Below are positions 5,454 to 7,382 of a DNA stretch of 7,382 nt, piece by piece. Each line of letters opens with the position of its first letter. Within the stretch, counting starts at the first letter, position 1. This DNA comes from Lentzea sp. (GTDB taxonomy: Bacteria; Actinomycetota; Actinomycetes; Mycobacteriales; Pseudonocardiaceae), in the NCBI GenBank assembly GCA_030146905.1, contig JASLAV010001013.1, positions 1-7,382 on the forward strand, written 5' to 3'. The translations under genes were made by a program, and so were the position numbers. The notes under the pieces were generated by a model. That model saw only the letters and a program-made list of their open reading frames with translations. It ran no database searches and was not told the DNA's origin.

Positions 5454-6247
5454 GCCAACTCCTCGCCACTTCCTGGTACATGAGCCAACACCAACTCGCC
5501 GACCTGCTCGGTGAGGGTCGCCCGTGCGTCGTCCGGCAAACCTTCGTCGGTCACGAGGACGTGTGCCTCGTCGAGGTCGGCGATCGTGGAGATGCCCACG
5601 GTTCCCCACTTCGTGTGGTCCGCGACCACGACCACGCGTCCGGCGGCGTCGACGAGCGCGCGGTCCGTCTCGCTCTCGTTGAGGTTCGGGGTGGTGAAAC
5701 CGGAGCGCTCGGCCATGCCGTGCACGCCCAGGAACACCACGTCGAGGTGCAGCGAACGCAGCGCCTGCACGGCGACGGGGCCGACCAGCGCGTCGGACGG
5801 GGTGCGCACGCCGCCGGTCAGCACGACCGTGCGATCGGTGCGCCCGCTCTGCTGCAGCACGTCCGCGACGCGGATCGAGTTCGTCACCACGGTCAGGTCG
5901 GGGATGTCGTCGAGGAAGCGCGCTAACGTCCACGTCGTCGTGCCCGCGGACAGGCCGATGGCGGTGCCGGGGCGCACGAGGCCCGCGGCCTGCGCGGCGA
6001 TCGCTTCCTTCTCGGGCAGCTGCCGGACCGACTTGGCCTCGAAGCCGGGCTCGTCGGTCGAGCGCCCGACGACGGACGTAGCGCCGCCGTAGACCTTCTC
6101 CACCAGTCCGCGAGAAGCGAGCACGTCGAGGTCGCGGCGCACGGTCATGTCCGAGACGCCCAGCCGGACGACCAGGTCGCTCACGCGCACAGCGCCGGTC
6201 CGCCGGACCTCCTCGATGATGACCGCTTGCCGCTGACGTGCCAGCAC
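5450..6247 (-). CDS. DeoR-family transcriptional regulator of the galactose operon
   Basis: 265 aa, standard DeoR length. The N-terminal winged helix-turn-helix (about 3-56) reads RQRQAVIIEEVRRTG, then VSDLVVRLGVSDMTVRRDLD and LVEKVYGGA, the classic DeoR DNA-binding signature. The C-terminal sugar-phosphate sensor domain (about 75-235) includes GLSAGTTTWTLARFL (98-112), VVTNS (120-124), LTGG (143-146) and VVVVADHTKWG (205-215). DeoR proteins usually repress sugar operons and are released by a phosphorylated intermediate; galactose-1-phosphate or a related compound is plausible here but not shown. The start is GTG at 6245-6247, 1 nt after the beta-galactosidase stop, with AAGAGG 6 nt upstream; the open frame continuing to 6586 is noncoding in this frame. 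Codon 108 (5924-5926) is TTA for Leu, the only TTA in the window's genes, which hints at bldA-type control. Confidence 0.93.
   Translation of the reverse strand: MLARQRQAVIIEEVRRTGAVRVSDLVVRLGVSDMTVRRDLDVLASRGLVEKVYGGATSVVGRSTDEPGFEAKSVRQLPEKEAIAAQAAGLVRPGTAIGLSAGTTTWTLARFLDDIPDLTVVTNSIRVADVLQQSGRTDRTVVLTGGVRTPSDALVGPVAVQALRSLHLDVVFLGVHGMAERSGFTTPNLNESETDRALVDAAGRVVVVADHTKWGTVGISTIADLDEAHVLVTDEGLPDDARATLTEQVGELVLAHVPGSGEELA
5459..5464 (-). promoter_or_regulatory. Ribosome-binding site of galT
   Basis: GAGGAG on the minus strand, 5 nt before the GTG at 5451-5453. It lies inside the last codons of deoR (Glu-Glu-Leu-Ala) and fixes the galT start at the GTGA overlap, implying coupled translation. 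Confidence 0.8.
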
Positions 6248-6248
6248 C

Positions 6249-7382
6249 TCACACCTCTTCCCTGAGGACGACGACGTCCCCGGCGCGCACGGTGAGGCGT
6301 CCGGAGACCTGCTCGCCGGACAACACGTCGACGCCGGACGCCTCGACCAGCGCGTCGGTGCCGGTGTGGTTGACGGCGAAGAGCCACGATACGTCGCCCC
6401 TGCGCCTGACGAGCTCGATCGCGGAGCGCGACACCGCAACGCCCGCACCGGAAAGCGCGTTTTCCACCGTTCGGCCGAGACCGTCCTCGTCGAGGTCGCA
6501 CGCCACGTACCACGCGACACCGCCGCCGAACGCGTTGCGCGTGACGGCGGGCACGCCCGGCAGCGGCCCATCGGTGTACGAGGCAACGATGTCAGCGCTG
6601 CGGACGTGGAGGTGCTCCGTCCACAACGAGGCGGTCGACCCGTCGGTCAGCGAGACGGTTTCGCCCTGGCGCAGCGGGAAGAACTCCTCCGACCACACGC
6701 CCAGCACGTCGCGGAACGCGCCGGGGTAGCCGCCCAGCCGCACGCGGGTGTGCTCGTCGGCGACACCGGACAGGTACGTGACCACGACGTGGCCGCCGCC
6801 CGCCACGTAGTCCGCGACCACGGCGGCGTGCGCGTCGGACACCGCGTAGAACGCCGGCACGACCACCAGCGAGTAGGCCGAGAGGTTGGTGCCGGGCGCG
6901 ACGAAGTCGACCGTCACCCCTGCCTGCCACAGCGCCTTGTAGTAGCCCAGGACGTGCCGGTAGTAGTCGAAGTCCGCCGTCGGGTGCGCGTCCTGCCGCA
7001 GCGCCCAGTTCGACTGGAAGTCGTAGAGGACCGCGACCGGGGCGTCCACAGTGGAGCCCACGACGTCGCTGATCTTCGCGTACTCGGCGCCGACCTCGCA
7101 GACCTCCCGGTACACCTTGGTGTCCGTGCCGGCGTGCGGCACCATCGCCGAGTGGTAGCGCTCGCTGCCGCCGCGCGACTGCCGCCACTGGAAGAACAAC
7201 GTGCCGTCCGCGCCGCGGGCGATGTTCTGGTACGAGTGCCGCCGCATCTCACCCGGCAGCTTGGCGATGTTGCGCCGCTGCCAGTTCACCGCGGACGTGG
7301 AGTTCTCCATCAGCAGCCACGGCTTGCCGCCCGCGAGGCCGCGCACCAGGTCCGCGGACATCGCGAGTTCGACGTGCCGGTC
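6249..7382 (-). CDS. GH42 beta-galactosidase, C-terminal 377 residues (5' part outside window)
   Basis: The frame is open from the right edge to TGA at 6249-6251. It carries the end of the catalytic barrel and the following domains of a glycoside hydrolase family 42 enzyme. WLLMENSTSAVNWQ contains Glu26 of the visible part, the expected catalytic nucleophile, and TLFFQWRQSRGGSERYHSAM with VPHAG is a family hallmark. After it come the trimerisation domain of Rossmann-like fold (about 110-320: VAVLYDFQSNWAL, VVVPAFYAVSD, GGGHVVVTYLSG) and a small C-terminal beta domain ending VLREEV. The acid/base Glu and about 290 N-terminal residues are off the edge, so the ATG at 7361 is internal. The enzyme hydrolyses terminal beta-galactosides, probably short oligosaccharides taken up by a transporter; no secretion signal can be judged. 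Its released galactose would feed GalT encoded two genes on. Confidence 0.93.
   Translation of the reverse strand, partial: DRHVELAMSADLVRGLAGGKPWLLMENSTSAVNWQRRNIAKLPGEMRRHSYQNIARGADGTLFFQWRQSRGGSERYHSAMVPHAGTDTKVYREVCEVGAEYAKISDVVGSTVDAPVAVLYDFQSNWALRQDAHPTADFDYYRHVLGYYKALWQAGVTVDFVAPGTNLSAYSLVVVPAFYAVSDAHAAVVADYVAGGGHVVVTYLSGVADEHTRVRLGGYPGAFRDVLGVWSEEFFPLRQGETVSLTDGSTASLWTEHLHVRSADIVASYTDGPLPGVPAVTRNAFGGGVAWYVACDLDEDGLGRTVENALSGAGVAVSRSAIELVRRRGDVSWLFAVNHTGTDALVEASGVDVLSGEQVSGRLTVRAGDVVVLREEV
6254..6259 (-). promoter_or_regulatory. Ribosome-binding site of deoR
   Basis: AAGAGG on the minus strand, 6 nt before the GTG at 6245-6247 and inside the final codons of the beta-galactosidase gene. 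It decides the deoR start and indicates coupling with the gene before it. Confidence 0.75.
7045..7055. repeat. TCCACAGTGGA palindrome, copy 2 (inside beta-galactosidase)
   Basis: Same 11-mer as at 5116-5126, in the same reading phase: the minus strand again uses TCC ACT GTG GA for Ser-Thr-Val-Asp. The two proteins are unrelated there, so the likeness is at DNA level. Function is unknown. Confidence 0.5.

Noticed and set aside
4152..5483. Plus-strand open frame of 443 codons over galT
   Set aside because: It is antisense to galT, which has full active-site motifs and a ribosome site; the antisense product is Arg/His-rich and unrecognisable.
5454..5933. Upstream extension of the galT frame
   Set aside because: It overlaps deoR in another frame and reads as a low-complexity Arg-rich string; the GTG at 5451-5453 has a good ribosome site and the GTGA overlap.
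6248..6586. Upstream extension of the deoR frame
   Set aside because: It overlaps the beta-galactosidase coding sequence in another frame; the helix-turn-helix begins right after the GTG at 6245-6247.
1..7382. CRISPR array, insertion sequence, prophage, tRNA or rRNA
   Set aside because: I looked on both strands and saw no spaced repeats, transposase motifs, phage genes or RNA-gene sequences; the base composition is uniform throughout.

Overview
The window comes from a high-GC actinobacterium, most likely of the Pseudonocardiaceae (Lentzea, Saccharothrix, Amycolatopsis and relatives). The signs are codons that mostly end in G or C, GTG and TTG starts, tight stop/start overlaps, and a gene neighbourhood matching the mycobacterial mprA-mprB-pepD-moaB2-mscL cluster (Rv0981 to Rv0985c). 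Genus-level placement is an inference. Apart from the cut mscL at the left edge, every gene is on the minus strand, so the biology reads from right to left.

Right part (7382 to 4365) is a galactose/galactoside catabolic operon: a GH42 beta-galactosidase (5' end outside the window), a DeoR-family regulator starting 1 nt after its stop, and galT (galactose-1-phosphate uridylyltransferase) starting inside the deoR stop (GTGA overlap). The enzyme releases galactose, GalT moves galactose-1-phosphate into the Leloir pathway, and the DeoR protein is the probable local sensor and repressor. No galK or galE is visible. deoR contains the only TTA leucine codon in the window.

Middle part (4364 to 2645) holds a PepD/HtrA-type membrane-anchored serine protease. 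A 45-nt gap upstream carries three AGG-centred repeats at exact 11-bp spacing, a candidate OmpR-type operator. Two tandem perfect hairpins follow its stop, the second with a T-rich tail, so pepD is probably insulated from the next operon.

Left part (2644 to 397) is a compact operon: OmpR-family response regulator, a short two-helix histidine kinase with almost no extracytoplasmic domain, a MoaB/Mog-type molybdopterin protein, and a 61-aa conserved-looking small protein that overlaps the moaB end. The two-component pair occupies the place of MprAB but differs from it: the kinase lacks the large periplasmic loop. From 396 to 136 the strand-converging gap has no convincing gene; it carries a GC hairpin after mscL and a cluster of three palindromes. 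The left edge is the 3' end of mscL.

I found no mobile element, CRISPR array, RNA gene or phage gene. The most distinctive items are the sensor-less kinase in the MprAB position, the 11-bp-phased repeat upstream of pepD, the tandem hairpins, the TTA codon in deoR, the palindrome cluster, and a palindrome (TCCACAGTGGA) recurring inside coding sequence with atypical codons.
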